64,000 bases of DNA. Origin: Megascapheus bottae (Eukaryota > Chordata > Mammalia > Rodentia > Geomyidae). Of the stretch, positions 55,203 to 64,000 are shown one piece after another (within the stretch, counting starts at the first letter, position 1; each line of letters starts with the position of its first letter). Below the pieces are notes generated by a model, which ran no database searches, was not told the DNA's origin, and saw only the letters and a list, made by a program, of their open reading frames with translations. The translations under genes and the position numbers were made by a program. The stretch lies in NCBI GenBank assembly GCA_024803745.1, contig JANJXV010000189.1, forward strand, positions 736,861 through 800,860, in the 5' to 3' direction.

Positions 55203-56037
55203 GAAGGTATCACAGGGGGTAATGGTATGGAAATACTAACATAATGAATATGATGTGAAAATAATAACATAATGGATATGATGTGAAAATACTAGAATAA
55301 TGAATATGATATGAAAATACTAAATGAAGATAATTGGAAAGTACTAATATAGTGAATATGATTAGAATGAAAACCAATGGGATGAAATACAGCTGAAATA
55401 CTTAAAGAAATATATTGCCAATACAAACTTGTATCTAAAGTCAAGTGGACATGGGAGATAAAGTTGATGCAAGAACACATATGACCATAACCATAGGAAC
55501 CATCAGGAGCATGGCTTACAAGATAGAGTAATTGTAAAATACCTAAGAGCCCAGACACCTGGACTTAGGAGATAGAGCAATAGCTAAAGTACCAGCACAT
55601 CTCTGGGTACTACCCACTAAGGCATAACCAATCTGAATCAAGCAAGAAGGAGCTTGGGCCAGACAAGAGCAGCCAAGGACCAATATAAGCAAAGGACAGC
55701 ACTTCTGCTGTTCCTTAACCGAGACTGCAGTTCGAGGATCTTTGGCCTACAGAAGCTGCTCCTTGCCTGAGAGGACCAACAAGGACCTCACATCAAGGCA
55801 GAACTGGGAGCAGCGTCTAACAACTGATGGGCAGGTCTGGTTCAACTTTGGGACTAAGAGATGTCAGAGAGGTGAGTTCAGCAGGTGTGCTGGATAGGCT
55901 GGATAGAATTAGGCAAGTTAGGACTAGAATACAGTAACTAGACTATAGTGTTAACTCTGCTACACTATGTTAAATCAATAAACGATGTTGCATCATATTA
56001 CCTGCCTATTGGTGACTTACTTCGCCTGCTTACGACA
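55178..56037 (+). mobile_element. 860-bp element splitting an IDL-Geo SINE
   Basis: SINE halves at 55095-55177 and 56038-56155 are separated by this segment, bordered by TACAT / TGCAT, an imperfect 5-bp duplication. It has CCAAT (55627), AATAAA (55977) and terminal ACA, suggesting an LTR of ERVL type. The 5' end is atypical: a hairpin and a tandem repeat. Confidence 0.5.
55225..55365 (+). repeat. Degenerate tandem repeat, unit about 30 bp
   Basis: About four copies of a unit like AATGAATATGATGTGAAAATACTA, varying in length and sequence, inside the 55178 element. Confidence 0.7.
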
Positions 56038-56155
56038 TGCATACTCAGAAAAAGCCAGAAGTGGTGCTGTGACTCAAGTGGCAGAGATCTAGCCTTGTGC
56101 AAAAAGTGTCCAAAGACAGTGCCCAGGCCCTGGGTTCAAGCCCCATGACTGGAAA
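56038..56155 (+). repeat. Geo half of the split IDL-Geo SINE
   Basis: Resumes at CATACTCAGAAAAAGCC. Confidence 0.85.
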
Positions 56156-56391
56156 AAAACCATCAAGCAAAAAAGATTTAGATAGAAAATATATAATTTC
56201 TGGCACAATTTATATAATCCTGGATAGTTTATTTTTCAGCCAAAGGCTGAACTAGATGGGAGCATCTGACTCTCTACACAAAAGTTTAAATGGCATATGG
56301 ATACCTATCTGGTAGCCATCATATTTGGATATCTTGAAATACTTCTATTTCCCAATGAAATTAATCTAAAAAAGACAATTCCTTTGCTTTG

Positions 56392-56405
56392 GCGCCCCCT
56401 CATGG
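56392..56405 (-). promoter_or_regulatory. CTCF-like motif, minus orientation
   Basis: Read on the minus strand, CCATGAGGGGGCGC matches the CTCF core at 12 of 14 positions. It faces the motif at 26124, so the two would be convergent with the homeobox gene between them. Confidence 0.4.
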
Positions 56406-56461
56406 CCTAACTCTGTAGTTCACGTTCTCTATCTGATCCACTCTTCAGCTAGTGACAAATT

Positions 56462-56615
56462 GTACTACTTGAGCCACATCTCTGTTTCTGATCTTTGGGT
56501 GGTGAATTGGAGATAATCTCACAGATTTTCCTGTCCAGTCTGGCTTTGCACTGTGATCCCCAGATCTCGGTCTCCTGAGTAGCAAAGATTATGGGCATAA
56601 GACACTAGTATCTGG
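56462..56615 (-). repeat. SINE B1-Geo, truncated
   Basis: GGTCTCCTGAGTAGCAAAGATTATGGGC. Confidence 0.78.
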
Positions 56616-56751
56616 CTACCCACTGACCTCCAGCTGAGAAAACAATGATTTTGTAAAGATGAAATGTAGAGGGGAGTGGAAAGACCTATCATTTTATTTC
56701 ATTGTTTAACAAATGAGAAGTTATGAATTTAGTTTACATTTGTTTTTTTTG

Positions 56752-56962
56752 TTTGTTTGTTTTTTGTTTTTTTGCCAGTCAGTCCTGGAGGTTGAACTCA
56801 GGACATGGCACTATCCTTGGACGTTCTCAAGGCTAGCACTCTGCCACTTGAGCCAAAGCACTACTTTCAGTTTTTTTCTGCATATGTGGTATTTTGGAAT
56901 CAAACCCAGGGCTATGTTCATGCTGGGCAAGCACTCTACTACTGGCCACACTCCTGGCTTGC
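56752..56962 (-). repeat. SINE IDL-Geo
   Basis: Preceded by a (GTTT)n tail complement; ID half diverged. Confidence 0.87.
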
Positions 56963-56997
56963 ATTTGTTTTATGGTGCATAAACATATATTTATAAC

Positions 56998-57035
56998 ACA
57001 CACACACACACACATACACATACACACACACACAT
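56998..57035 (+). repeat. (CA)n, interrupted
   Basis: CA units with TACACA interruptions beside a B1-Geo tail. Confidence 0.95.
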
Positions 57036-57044
57036 GTACATATA

Positions 57045-57290
57045 TTTGTTGTTTGGCTAGTACTGGGATTTGAACCCCGTGTGCCTGGGCCCTGTCCTCA
57101 AGCCTTTTTTCCCTCAAGGTAAGCACTCTATCACTTGAGTCACAGCTCTACTTTTGGCTTTTTGCTGGCTAATTGAAGATAAGAATCTCATGGACTTTCC
57201 TGTCCTGGGTGGGCTTCGAACTGTGCTCCTCTGATCTCAGCCTCCTGAGTCGTTAGGATTACAAGTGTGAGCCACTGGTGCCCAGCTTAC
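57045..57290 (-). repeat. SINE B1-Geo
   Basis: Adjoins the (CA)n repeat. Confidence 0.87.
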
Positions 57291-57644
57291 CTCAGCTTTC
57301 TGTGTGCTACAGGCTGTATGTCTATCAGAGCTGAGGGTACCACAGTTATAGATTTATAGATAGATACAGATACACATAGACATAGAAATATGTAGATATA
57401 GCGGTAGATACATGTTGTCAGTGGAAGAAGGAACTCCACCCACTCTATGCCACTCTGCGTCTGTTACCCTTCACCACTGGCTCTCTGTCTCCACCAAAAG
57501 GAAACAAGCAATACCTTTGTAGTGGAACCCAGTACTAGGAATGGAGCTTCTTGGTTTGCCAGGCTTAAAGAGCTGCCCTCACTTCCTATCCCAGAGGCCA
57601 GGCTCTTTTTCTTCTTCTTCTTCCTCCTCCTCCCCCTCTTTCTT

Positions 57645-57840
57645 CTTTTGGCCAGTCCTGGGGCTTGAACTCAGGGCCTGGGCACTGTCCCTCAGCTTCT
57701 TTTGCTCAAGGCTATCACTCTACATCTTGAGCTACAACATCACTTCCGGCTTTTTCTGTTTATATAGTACTGAGGAATTGAACCCAGGGCTTCATGCATG
57801 CTACGCAAGCATTCTACCACTAAGCCCTATTGCCAGCCCC
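57645..57840 (-). repeat. SINE IDL-Geo
   Basis: Preceded by a CTT/CCT stretch at 57605-57640. Confidence 0.88.
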
Positions 57841-57989
57841 TTAAACTAGTTCAGTAAATTGTTCAACTATTTTAGTAAATAGTCAAATAGATTGTGATAG
57901 CGCATGCTTTAAACTAAGTACATAAAGGTCTCTTTGAAAGCCTTAAAAACAGTAGAACAGAAAATGGTGTTGGTGGCTCCTCTGGAGGT

Positions 57990-58480
57990 GTGAGGCCTAA
58001 ATTAATTGTGAAGTTTGATGAACTTCAGTAAAAAGTTATTTCTAAGCTGCTGGGAACCAAATAGCTATTACTATGACCACCAGAAACTTATAGTTTCTGT
58101 AAACTGAAAGAACTTAGTAACTGTAAGACTCTGTAAATTGAAAGAATCACCTATTGTTTCTACTTCCCCTTCCATGATGACCCAACTGCAATATTCTGTT
58201 AAGCAAAAAAGAACTTTATTTATGTATCCTGTTTGGCAGAACAGTTTGACCACCTTCTGACCCTGTCCCCAGGTTTGTTTCAGGTATATGTTGTGTAGAG
58301 GTTAGTAGGCAACCCGCACTAAGCAACCTGCTTGCGTCAGTTACCCTTTACTAAGCCTATATATATTTTGCTGTGCAAAAATAAAGATTGAGACCTTGAT
58401 CAGAATACTGTCTTGGTCTCCCTCCTTGTGTCTGGTTTGTCTCTCTCATTCAGGTCTGCTCCTCCTCGGGCTCTAGTTGA
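57990..58480 (+). mobile_element. Possible LTR with TATA and polyadenylation signal
   Basis: TATATATATT (58359), AATAAAG (58380) and a U5-like pyrimidine-rich segment (CTCCTTGTGTCTGG...CTCTCTCATTCA) in LTR order. Ends and TSD are not determined. Confidence 0.4.
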
Positions 58481-58669
58481 CAAACCCAGTTGGCCGGGGC
58501 ACTAAGCAGTCTCTATTTTGTAAAGTTCTGAGAAATCTCCTAACTGCCTCTTCTCAGGAGAACTGTAAGAGGCTCCATCAGTTGCTTACTCAGAGAGCGT
58601 GCAAGGACATTCAAAGGTCATTTCCAGGACTGCAGCTGTGTTCCACAGCTAGCCAGGACACCGAAAACG

Positions 58670-58961
58670 AAAGTTCTGTGGGAAAACCATAACATCAGAA
58701 CCAATAATAAGAAAACAAAAACCAGAGGAATGTCTCTATGTACACGTTAACTAAAACATGAGGCAGTGAGAATGAAAAGGAACACTTGTTTATTCTGTAC
58801 TATCAAAACTGTGCTGATTCTGCACTCGGGGGGCCTCCAAGCGTCACTGGTTTCTAAGGTACAGAGGACCAAGCTTGAGCTTGCTAATAAATGGCTTGCA
58901 TGGGTCGTGGACGCTGGTGGTCTTGGGGGGGGGGCGGGGATTGGGAACTTTGGGCACAACA
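58670..58961 (+). mobile_element. LTR fragment upstream of CDK20
   Basis: Ends GGGCACAACA. It carries GCGTCAC, AATAAA (58886) and a U5 GGTGGTCTTGGGG like the LTRs at 15692 and 30879. The 5' end is unclear and no TSD was found. Confidence 0.6.
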
Positions 58962-58969
58962 GAGGTTGA

Positions 58970-59100
58970 AGTCAAAGGATCAAAACCAGCCAGGGCAGCA
59001 AAAGTCTGGGCAAGACCCGATTACATCACAGAAAAACCCCAAAGTGGCGCTGTGCCTCACAGTGGCCCAGGAAGCCTCGAAGCAGGAGGAGTTCTGCACC
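58970..59100 (+). repeat. Diverged B1-Geo fragment at the promoter edge
   Basis: CCAGCCAGGGCAGCAAAAGTC then AAGTGGCGCTGTGCCTCACAGTGG. Confidence 0.55.
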
Positions 59101-59440
59101 CAGGCTCAGACTACAAGGGTCAGGACCAGACAAGACACAAAACCCCAAGCAAGCCACGCCCCCTGCCCAGAGACCACGTGGTGGCAGCATAGACACGCCC
59201 CCTAGTGCGTGGCTCCGCCTTTTGAGCCATACGCCTGGGCGGGTCCTGATCACGTGGCGCCGGGTCGCAGTGCTCCCGGATGCCGTGGCCGCCATTGTTC
59301 CGGGTACAGCCTGCTGCCCAGGCGTGAAACCGAATGCACTTGTCAGCGTGACTCCAGTGGACGCTAGGGAGAGGTGCAGTCGCAAACGGCGGTCCCTGAG
59401 GAGTTGGCTTCCGGGTTCCCCCCCCACTACTGTCCTCCCC

Positions 59441-59452
59441 GGTCACGTGACC
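59441..59452. promoter_or_regulatory. Palindromic E-box GGTCACGTGACC
   Basis: A perfect 12-bp palindrome around CACGTG, the extended form favoured by USF and MiT/TFE bHLH-ZIP factors. It lies in the CDK20 promoter. Confidence 0.5.
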
Positions 59453-59488
59453 CGCCGCGGCCCCGCCCCTGCGTCTGCGGGTCTCCAC

Positions 59489-59501
59489 GTTGCTAGGTGA
59501 C
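59489..59501 (+). promoter_or_regulatory. RFX-type X-box
   Basis: GTTGCTAGGTGAC fits the ciliary X-box consensus RYYNYY-N(1-3)-RRNRAC at every fixed position with a 1-nt spacer. It ends 25 bp before the CDK20 ATG. Confidence 0.55.
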
Positions 59502-59526
59502 CGCCGCTGCGGTTGAGCATCGCTTG

Positions 59527-59601
59527 ATGGACCAGTACTGCATCCTGGGCCGCATCGGGGAGGGCGCGCATGGCATCGTCTTCAAGGCCAAGCATGTGGA
59601 G
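59527..59601 (+). CDS. CDK20: CDK20 exon 1 (glycine-rich loop)
   Basis: Twenty-five codons, [19 protein letters not shown]..., ending GTG-GAG before donor GTGAGG. The ATG starts the known family N-terminus exactly, so the start is secure although the upstream context (CGCTTG) is not a strong Kozak. Confidence 0.96.
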
Positions 59602-62600
59602 GTGAGGAGCGGGGCCTGGCCTTTCCTCTGCCCTATTCCCTGTGCTGCTGCTGCTGCTGCCACCCAGGACAGTCTGTGGATCTGCTGACGCCCTCCCGTC
59701 TGCCTCGGTGCTCTCCCTCCACCTCCCATCTTACAGTGACTTCTTTTCCCGGTCCCGGGATGGTCGCATACCTTCTCCTCTGAACGCGTGCTTACTAAGG
59801 GCAGCAGGGAAGGGGTGTCTCTTTTTTCTCCATGGCTATCTTCCCCCCCCCCCCCATCCCCTCCGCCCCAATATCGGTCTCTTTCCCAGCCTTGAGTGCA
59901 TGGACAATGTTTGTGCTCTTTGGTGCACAGACTGGTGAAATCGTTGCCCTCAAGAAAGTGGCCCTGAGGAGGCTGGAGGATGGTATCCCCAACCAGGCCT
60001 TGCGGGAGATCAAGGCTTTGCAGGAAATTGAGGACAATCAGTATGTAAGTCAGGGGCTGAACTGGGGTGAGGAGGGCGCAGGTTCGGAAACATTGCTTTC
60101 TTGCATTCTTTCCTCATAACCACTTCCCTCAAGCCCTCTTTCCTGGGCTTGAACTCGGGGCTTGGACACCGTCCTTACCTTTTTTTGTGTGTGGTGGTCA
60201 ATTAGAGAGAATCTCATGGAGTCTTCTTGCTAGGGAAGACTGTGATCTTCGGATCACAACCTCTTGATGTGAACCCTTAGCATGAGGCCCATGTTGCTTT
60301 CTTGGTTCCTGGGTGGTCTTGTCAAGGAACTGTCCCAAGAGTTAGAGGGTGGCGGAGGAGGTCAGGTGACGTGAATCTGGGTGCTGACAGGAAGCCTTCC
60401 CTCAGGTGGTGCAGCTGAAGGCTGTGTTTCCGCACGGGGCAGGCTTTGTGCTGGCCTTCGAGTTCATGCTGTCTGATCTGGCAGAGGTGGTGCGCCATGC
60501 TCAGAGACCACTGGCCCCAGCGCAAGTCAAGAGCTACCTACAGATGCTGCTCAAGGGTGTTGCCTTCTGCCATGCCAACAACATCGTGCATCGGGTCAGT
60601 CCCAGTGTGGGCCAAGGTCAGGGGTACCCTTGAAGAAAGTATGCTCAAGAGGGTCAGGGCCAGAAAGTAAGCAACCCGGGGCAACACTCTAGAAGAGAGT
60701 CAGTCTGCCAAGTCCTCCTATCACACACTCCTGTAGGGAATACAGAGAGACTGATGCCTCCTGATGTATCCTCAGGACCTGAAACCTGCCAACCTACTTA
60801 TCAGTGCCTCGGGTCAGCTCAAGATAGCTGACTTTGGTCTGGCTCGGGTCTTTTCTTCAGATGGCAATCGCCTCTACACCCACCAGGTGGCTACCAGGTA
60901 AGGTGGGAGCCTGGGGGGGGGGCGCTGGATCTCCTCTAACCATGTTTCTGGAGGAGATGTTTCAGTGCTTTCTGTCCAGACATGGCTGACAAGCAGTTTC
61001 TTGTCAGTCCAGTAGCCTGGCTTTGAGCTCCAAGCCTCTTCTCCCCAGGTGGTACCGAGCCCCTGAGCTCCTGTATGGCGCCCGCCAGTATGACCAGGGT
61101 GTTGACCTATGGTGAGTCTCGTAGGGACAAGCAAGGGTAATATATGACATGGAGGAATCCACCTTGGTTGTGGTGTGCTACACTTTGGGTGTTTCACATA
61201 CTGATTCCCCCCCCTTCCTTTTTTTGTGTGTGCTGTTACTGGAGCTTGAACTTAGGGCCTGGACACAGTCCTTTAGCTTTTTTTTGCTCAAGGCTGGTGT
61301 TCTTCCAATTGAACCACACCTCTGTCCCCAGCTTTTTGGTGGTTAATTGGAAATAAGAGTCTTACAGACTTTGCTGCTGGGACTGGCTTCACATCTCCAT
61401 CCTCAGATCTCAGCCTCCTTAGTAGTTAGGATTACAGGCATGAACCACGGGGATTTGGCTTTCATAGTGATGTTTCTGAGGTGGATGGGAGGTAGAGGAA
61501 TAATTATCCCAATAGGGAAGCTTCTGAGCTTGGAGGGAGGGGCTTGAAGCCCAGGGCATGGACTGTCCTGGGTGACATGTCCAGGGGTCAGACCCCAGAT
61601 TGAGACATTTCTGGGCTAGTCAGAGACCTGTGTCCCTGAGTGCATGTTCTAGGTGTGAGGCTTTGAGATCTTGGAGCCATTTAGGGTTTTCTCTGTATTC
61701 TAGAGCCTAAGATACACACACTTAGACTGAAAGATCTGGGCTTTGACTCTGATGTGGGGTGTTAGAACTGGTTTGGTGGGTCTGTGTCTCATAGAGTGAC
61801 TTGGGGTTCTATTTTCACAGGGCTGTGGGCTGCATCATGGGGGAACTGTTAAACGGGTCTCCGCTTTTCCCTGGCGAGAACGATATTGAACAGCTTTGCT
61901 GTGTGCTTCGTATTTTGGGCACCCCCAGCCCTCACATCTGGCCGGTTTGTCGGGACCCCTGGAGGGGAAGATATCAAAGCAGATTTGCTCTAGTCCCCAA
62001 TAAGAAGTGATGGCCTCTTCTCTCACTTTCCCTTATGGCCCCAATCTCTCTTGATTGACAGAGACCAATGGTGGCCCAGCAGCAGGTTCCTCCCTCCTGC
62101 CTTCCTGGTGGCCAGGTCCTGCCTTCCCTGCCCCAGCTCCCACTTGTATAGTGGGCACCGGGAAGGTTAGGGTGGATGGGAAGTGGGAAAGTGAATGATA
62201 GAGACCCTGAGAGCTCTGAGGGTAGGGTTGCTCTCACAGCCTCCCTCTTCCTCGCCAGGAGATCACTGAGCTCCCCGACTACAACAAGATCTCCTTTAAG
62301 GAGCAGGCACCAATACCACTGGAGGAGGTGTTGCCTGATGCCTCTCCTCAGGCCTTGGACCTGCTGGGCCAGTTTCTCCTCTACCCTCCTCGCCAGCGCA
62401 TCTCAGCCTCTCAGGTAAGGAAAGAGCCTGTGGTTACTGTCTCTTCCCTCAGCACCATTGATTTCCCTCACACTCCCTGCTTTATATTCAGTAACCTTGA
62501 GTCCAATCAAGTCATCTCTCAGAACCCATAATGGTGACTCTGGTGGCTCACATATTTTATTCAAGCTGCTCAGGAGGCTGGGGTTTTTGTATTGTGTTGT

Positions 62601-64000
62601 TTTGGAGCTTGAACTCACGAGTTCTGGGCAATGTCTATAAGCTTCTTAAAAAAATATCACTAGTTTTCTGCTTGTGTGGTACTGAGGAATCGAGCCCATG
62701 CGTGCCTCATGCATGCTAAGCAAGCATTCTACCATGAAGTCACATTTCCAGCCTGGCCTGGACCATCTTCCGGAACCTCCATCTCTCCTTGTTCCATTGA
62801 ATCTATTCACCTGGCAGATAGACTGTCTAAACAGAGCAGGTTATCCTCCTCCTACCAAGGCTCTCCTGTGGCTTCTTACTTAGAGGAAAAGCCAGAATCC
62901 TTCTTCTGACCCTGCCTGCTGTTGGCCCCATGCCCTAGCCAGCCCCATATCCTCCCCTGGTTCTGTGCTTCTCTGCCTGGCAGGGAGCACTCTTCCCAGG
63001 CTTCCTGCAACTCAACCTTGCTGTTCTCCAGTAGCCCTCACTACACTTGGTGTGTGTATGTGTGTGTATGCGTCTGTGTGTCTGTGTGCTGGTTATGGGG
63101 TTTGAACTCGGGATATGGACATTGTCCCTTAGCTTTTTCATTCAAGGCTGGCACTCTGCCACTTGAGTTGTAACTCTGCTTCTGACTTTTTGCTGGTTAA
63201 TTGGAGATGAGAGACTCATGGACTTTCCTGCCTAAGCTGGCTTCAAACCGTAAACCTCAAATCTCAGCCTCCTGAGTAGATAGGATTACAGGCAGATGCC
63301 TAGCCTAAGGTTCAACATTCTAAGTCTACTGCTTCTCCATTCTTCCTTGTTACCTGTTTTTCCCACAGGACTGAGCACTATTGGGCATGCTCTGTATTTT
63401 TCATCTATCTGGTTTATTAACTTCCACTTGTACTCTTGTTTTTGGCCAGTCCTGGGCTTGAGCTCAGGGCCTGAGTGCTGTCCTTGGACTTTTTCAAGGC
63501 TAGAGCTCTACCACTTGAGCCTCAGCACCACTTCTGGGGTTTGTTTTTTTTTCTATGCATGTGGTACCGAGGAATCAACCTGGGTCTTTATGCATGCTAG
63601 GCAAGCACTCTACCACTAGGCCAAAGTCCCGGCCCCACTTGTACTTTTGATAAGGCAGGGTTTGGTCTGTTTCGTACACCCTTGTGTCCCCTGCCTGTAG
63701 AATAGTCCTTTAGACACGTGAGCATCCAGCAAAGACTTACTGAGTCAGCTGAGTGTACGTCAGCTGGAAGTGCGGGTAGAGGTGGTGATGGCTTTCTTTG
63801 TTCCTTATTTGCCATTTCCAGGCTCTCCTGCACCAGTACTTCTTCACAGCTCCTCTGCCTGCCCATCCATCTGAGCTGCCAATTCCCCAGCGACCAGGGG
63901 GCCCTGCCCCGAAGGCCCATCCAGGAGCCCCCCATGTCCATGACTTCAATGTGGACCGGCCTCTTGAGGAGTCGCTGTTGAACCCAGAGCTGATTCGGCC
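59527..64000 (+). CDS. CDK20: Cyclin-dependent kinase 20 (cell-cycle-related kinase), 8 exons, 3' end cut by window
   Basis: Exons 59527-59601, 59931-60044, 60406-60594, 60776-60897, 61049-61111, 61821-61944, 62259-62414 and 63822-64000 splice in frame to about 340 residues; human CDK20 has 346, so only a few codons are missing. Kinase elements: glycine loop G11-E-G-A-H-G16, ATP lysine K33, helix C glutamate E51 in NQALREI (PSTAIRE position), catalytic H125-R126-D127, D145-F-G147, activation-loop T161, and A171-P-E173. The C-terminus keeps the family segment through [12 protein letters not shown]20 phosphorylates ICK/CILK1 and MAK-type kinases, restrains ciliogenesis and tunes Hedgehog signalling; an older report gives it CDK-activating activity on CDK2. 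No coding lesion is visible. The nearest coding neighbour is the divergent homeobox gene. Confidence 0.97.
59931..60044 (+). CDS. CDK20: CDK20 exon 2 (ATP lysine, helix C)
   Basis: Thirty-eight codons between acceptor TGCACAG and donor GTAAGT. It carries the VALKK lysine and the [10 protein letters not shown] helix-C segment that stands for PSTAIRE. Confidence 0.97.
60135..60280 (-). repeat. Geo/B1 SINE fragment in CDK20 intron 2
   Basis: CCTGGGCTTGAACTCGGGGCTTGG; B1 half short. Confidence 0.7.
60406..60594 (+). CDS. CDK20: CDK20 exon 3 (hinge, up to HR of HRD)
   Basis: Sixty-three codons after CCCTCAG, beginning [11 protein letters not shown] and including the hinge [10 protein letters not shown]. 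It ends at NNIVHR before donor GTCAGT. Confidence 0.97.
60776..60897 (+). CDS. CDK20: CDK20 exon 4 (DLKPAN, DFG, T-loop)
   Basis: Begins DLKPANL and contains ADFGLARVF and the activation segment [10 protein letters not shown] with T161. It ends in phase 2 before donor GTAAGG. Confidence 0.97.
61049..61111 (+). CDS. CDK20: CDK20 exon 5 (APE motif)
   Basis: 63 bp encoding [20 protein letters not shown], phase 2 to phase 2, between acceptor CTCCCCAG and donor GTGAGT. Confidence 0.97.
61225..61455 (-). repeat. SINE B1-Geo in CDK20 intron 5
   Basis: GCCTCCTTAGTAGTTAGGATTACAGGC. Confidence 0.86.
61821..61944 (+). CDS. CDK20: CDK20 exon 6
   Basis: Encodes the [18 protein letters not shown] helix region through [11 protein letters not shown]. 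The expected donor is GTTTGT, weaker than the other CDK20 donors. Without splicing the frame reads on 21 codons to a stop at 62010. Confidence 0.95.
62259..62414 (+). CDS. CDK20: CDK20 exon 7
   Basis: Fifty-two codons, [13 protein letters not shown]... through [13 protein letters not shown], between acceptor CTCGCCAG and donor GTAAGG. Confidence 0.97.
62575..62760 (-). repeat. SINE IDL-Geo, diverged, in CDK20 intron 7
   Basis: Middle of the Geo half missing (AATGTCTATAAGCTTCTT). Confidence 0.75.
63060..63305 (-). repeat. SINE B1-Geo in CDK20 intron 7
   Basis: Preceded by a short (TG)n. Confidence 0.87.
63440..63635 (-). repeat. SINE IDL-Geo with TSD in CDK20 intron 7
   Basis: CACTTGTACTCTTG / CACTTGTACTTTTG at about 63424 and 63637. 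Confidence 0.94.
63822..64000 (+). CDS. CDK20: CDK20 exon 8, incomplete
   Basis: Starts [13 protein letters not shown] after acceptor TTTCCAG and carries the Pro-rich C-terminal tail. The window ends in the codon after LLNPELIRP, so stop and 3' UTR lie outside. Confidence 0.95.

Larger units (their letters stand above)
59165..59620 (+). promoter_or_regulatory. CDK20: CpG-rich promoter and 5' UTR of CDK20
   Basis: An abrupt rise in CpG density and GC boxes (CCCCGCCCC type) against an otherwise CpG-poor window. It contains CACGTG at 59175-59180, 59251-59256 and 59444-59449, and a YY1-like GCCGCCATTGT near 59290. No TATA box is visible. The extent is judged by eye. Confidence 0.8.

Noticed and set aside
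59000..59500. A divergent gene on the minus strand sharing the CDK20 promoter (122- and 133-codon frames)
   Set aside because: The frames come from GC-rich promoter sequence, with no recognisable product or downstream exon.

Overview
The window is nuclear genomic DNA of a placental mammal, very probably a rodent of the superfamily Geomyoidea (pocket mice, kangaroo rats, pocket gophers). The main clue is a very abundant dimeric SINE. Its left half resembles the tRNA-Ala-derived ID element and its right half is a 'Geo' monomer; this IDL-Geo structure is described only from Geomyoidea. A second dimeric SINE joins a B1/7SL-like left half to the same Geo-like right half. I cannot assign a genus from sequence alone.

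Only two protein-coding genes are well supported. (1) On the minus strand, 37716-43336, is a three-exon homeobox gene predicted to encode 320 residues with one complete 60-residue PRD-class homeodomain of DUX type. It has intact reading frames, canonical GT/AG introns (one at homeodomain position 46/47) and a TATA box just upstream. (2) On the plus strand, 59527 to the window end, is CDK20 (cell-cycle-related kinase, CCRK): eight exons with every kinase motif present, cut by the window edge a few codons before its stop. It has a CpG-rich promoter with three CACGTG E-boxes and an RFX-type X-box just before the start codon, which fits its known ciliary role. The two genes are divergent, with 16.2 kb of repeat-rich DNA between their start codons.

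The rest is repeats. About ninety SINE copies are scattered throughout, many with visible target-site duplications (TSDs), several nested. Microsatellites are long and numerous (CA/GT, GA, GGAA/GGGA, CTT/CCT, CTG). Positions 15662-20620 hold a decayed class I endogenous retrovirus (ERV): interrupted 5' LTR, tRNA-His-type primer binding site, gag fragments, little pol, env TM remnant, polypurine tract and truncated 3' LTR. Two solo LTRs of other families are nested in it, each with a perfect 4-bp TSD. Further LTRs lie at 9873-10402, 30879-31546, about 51334-51728 (followed by a tRNA-Pro-like primer binding site and a leader), about 58670-58961, and less surely near 4170 and 58000. An 860-bp element at 55178-56037 splits an IDL-Geo SINE. 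LINE-1-like fragments are present, including a recurrent roughly 130-bp 3' end.

The most interesting item is the single-homeodomain DUX-like gene. Eutherian DUX genes normally carry two homeodomains, and single-homeobox 'sDUX' genes are known from non-mammalian vertebrates as the likely ancestral form. An intact single-homeobox gene near CDK20 in a rodent would be either a relic of that ancestral type or a lineage-specific reduction. All SINE, LTR and LINE boundaries are by eye and usually good to about 10 bp where no TSD is given.
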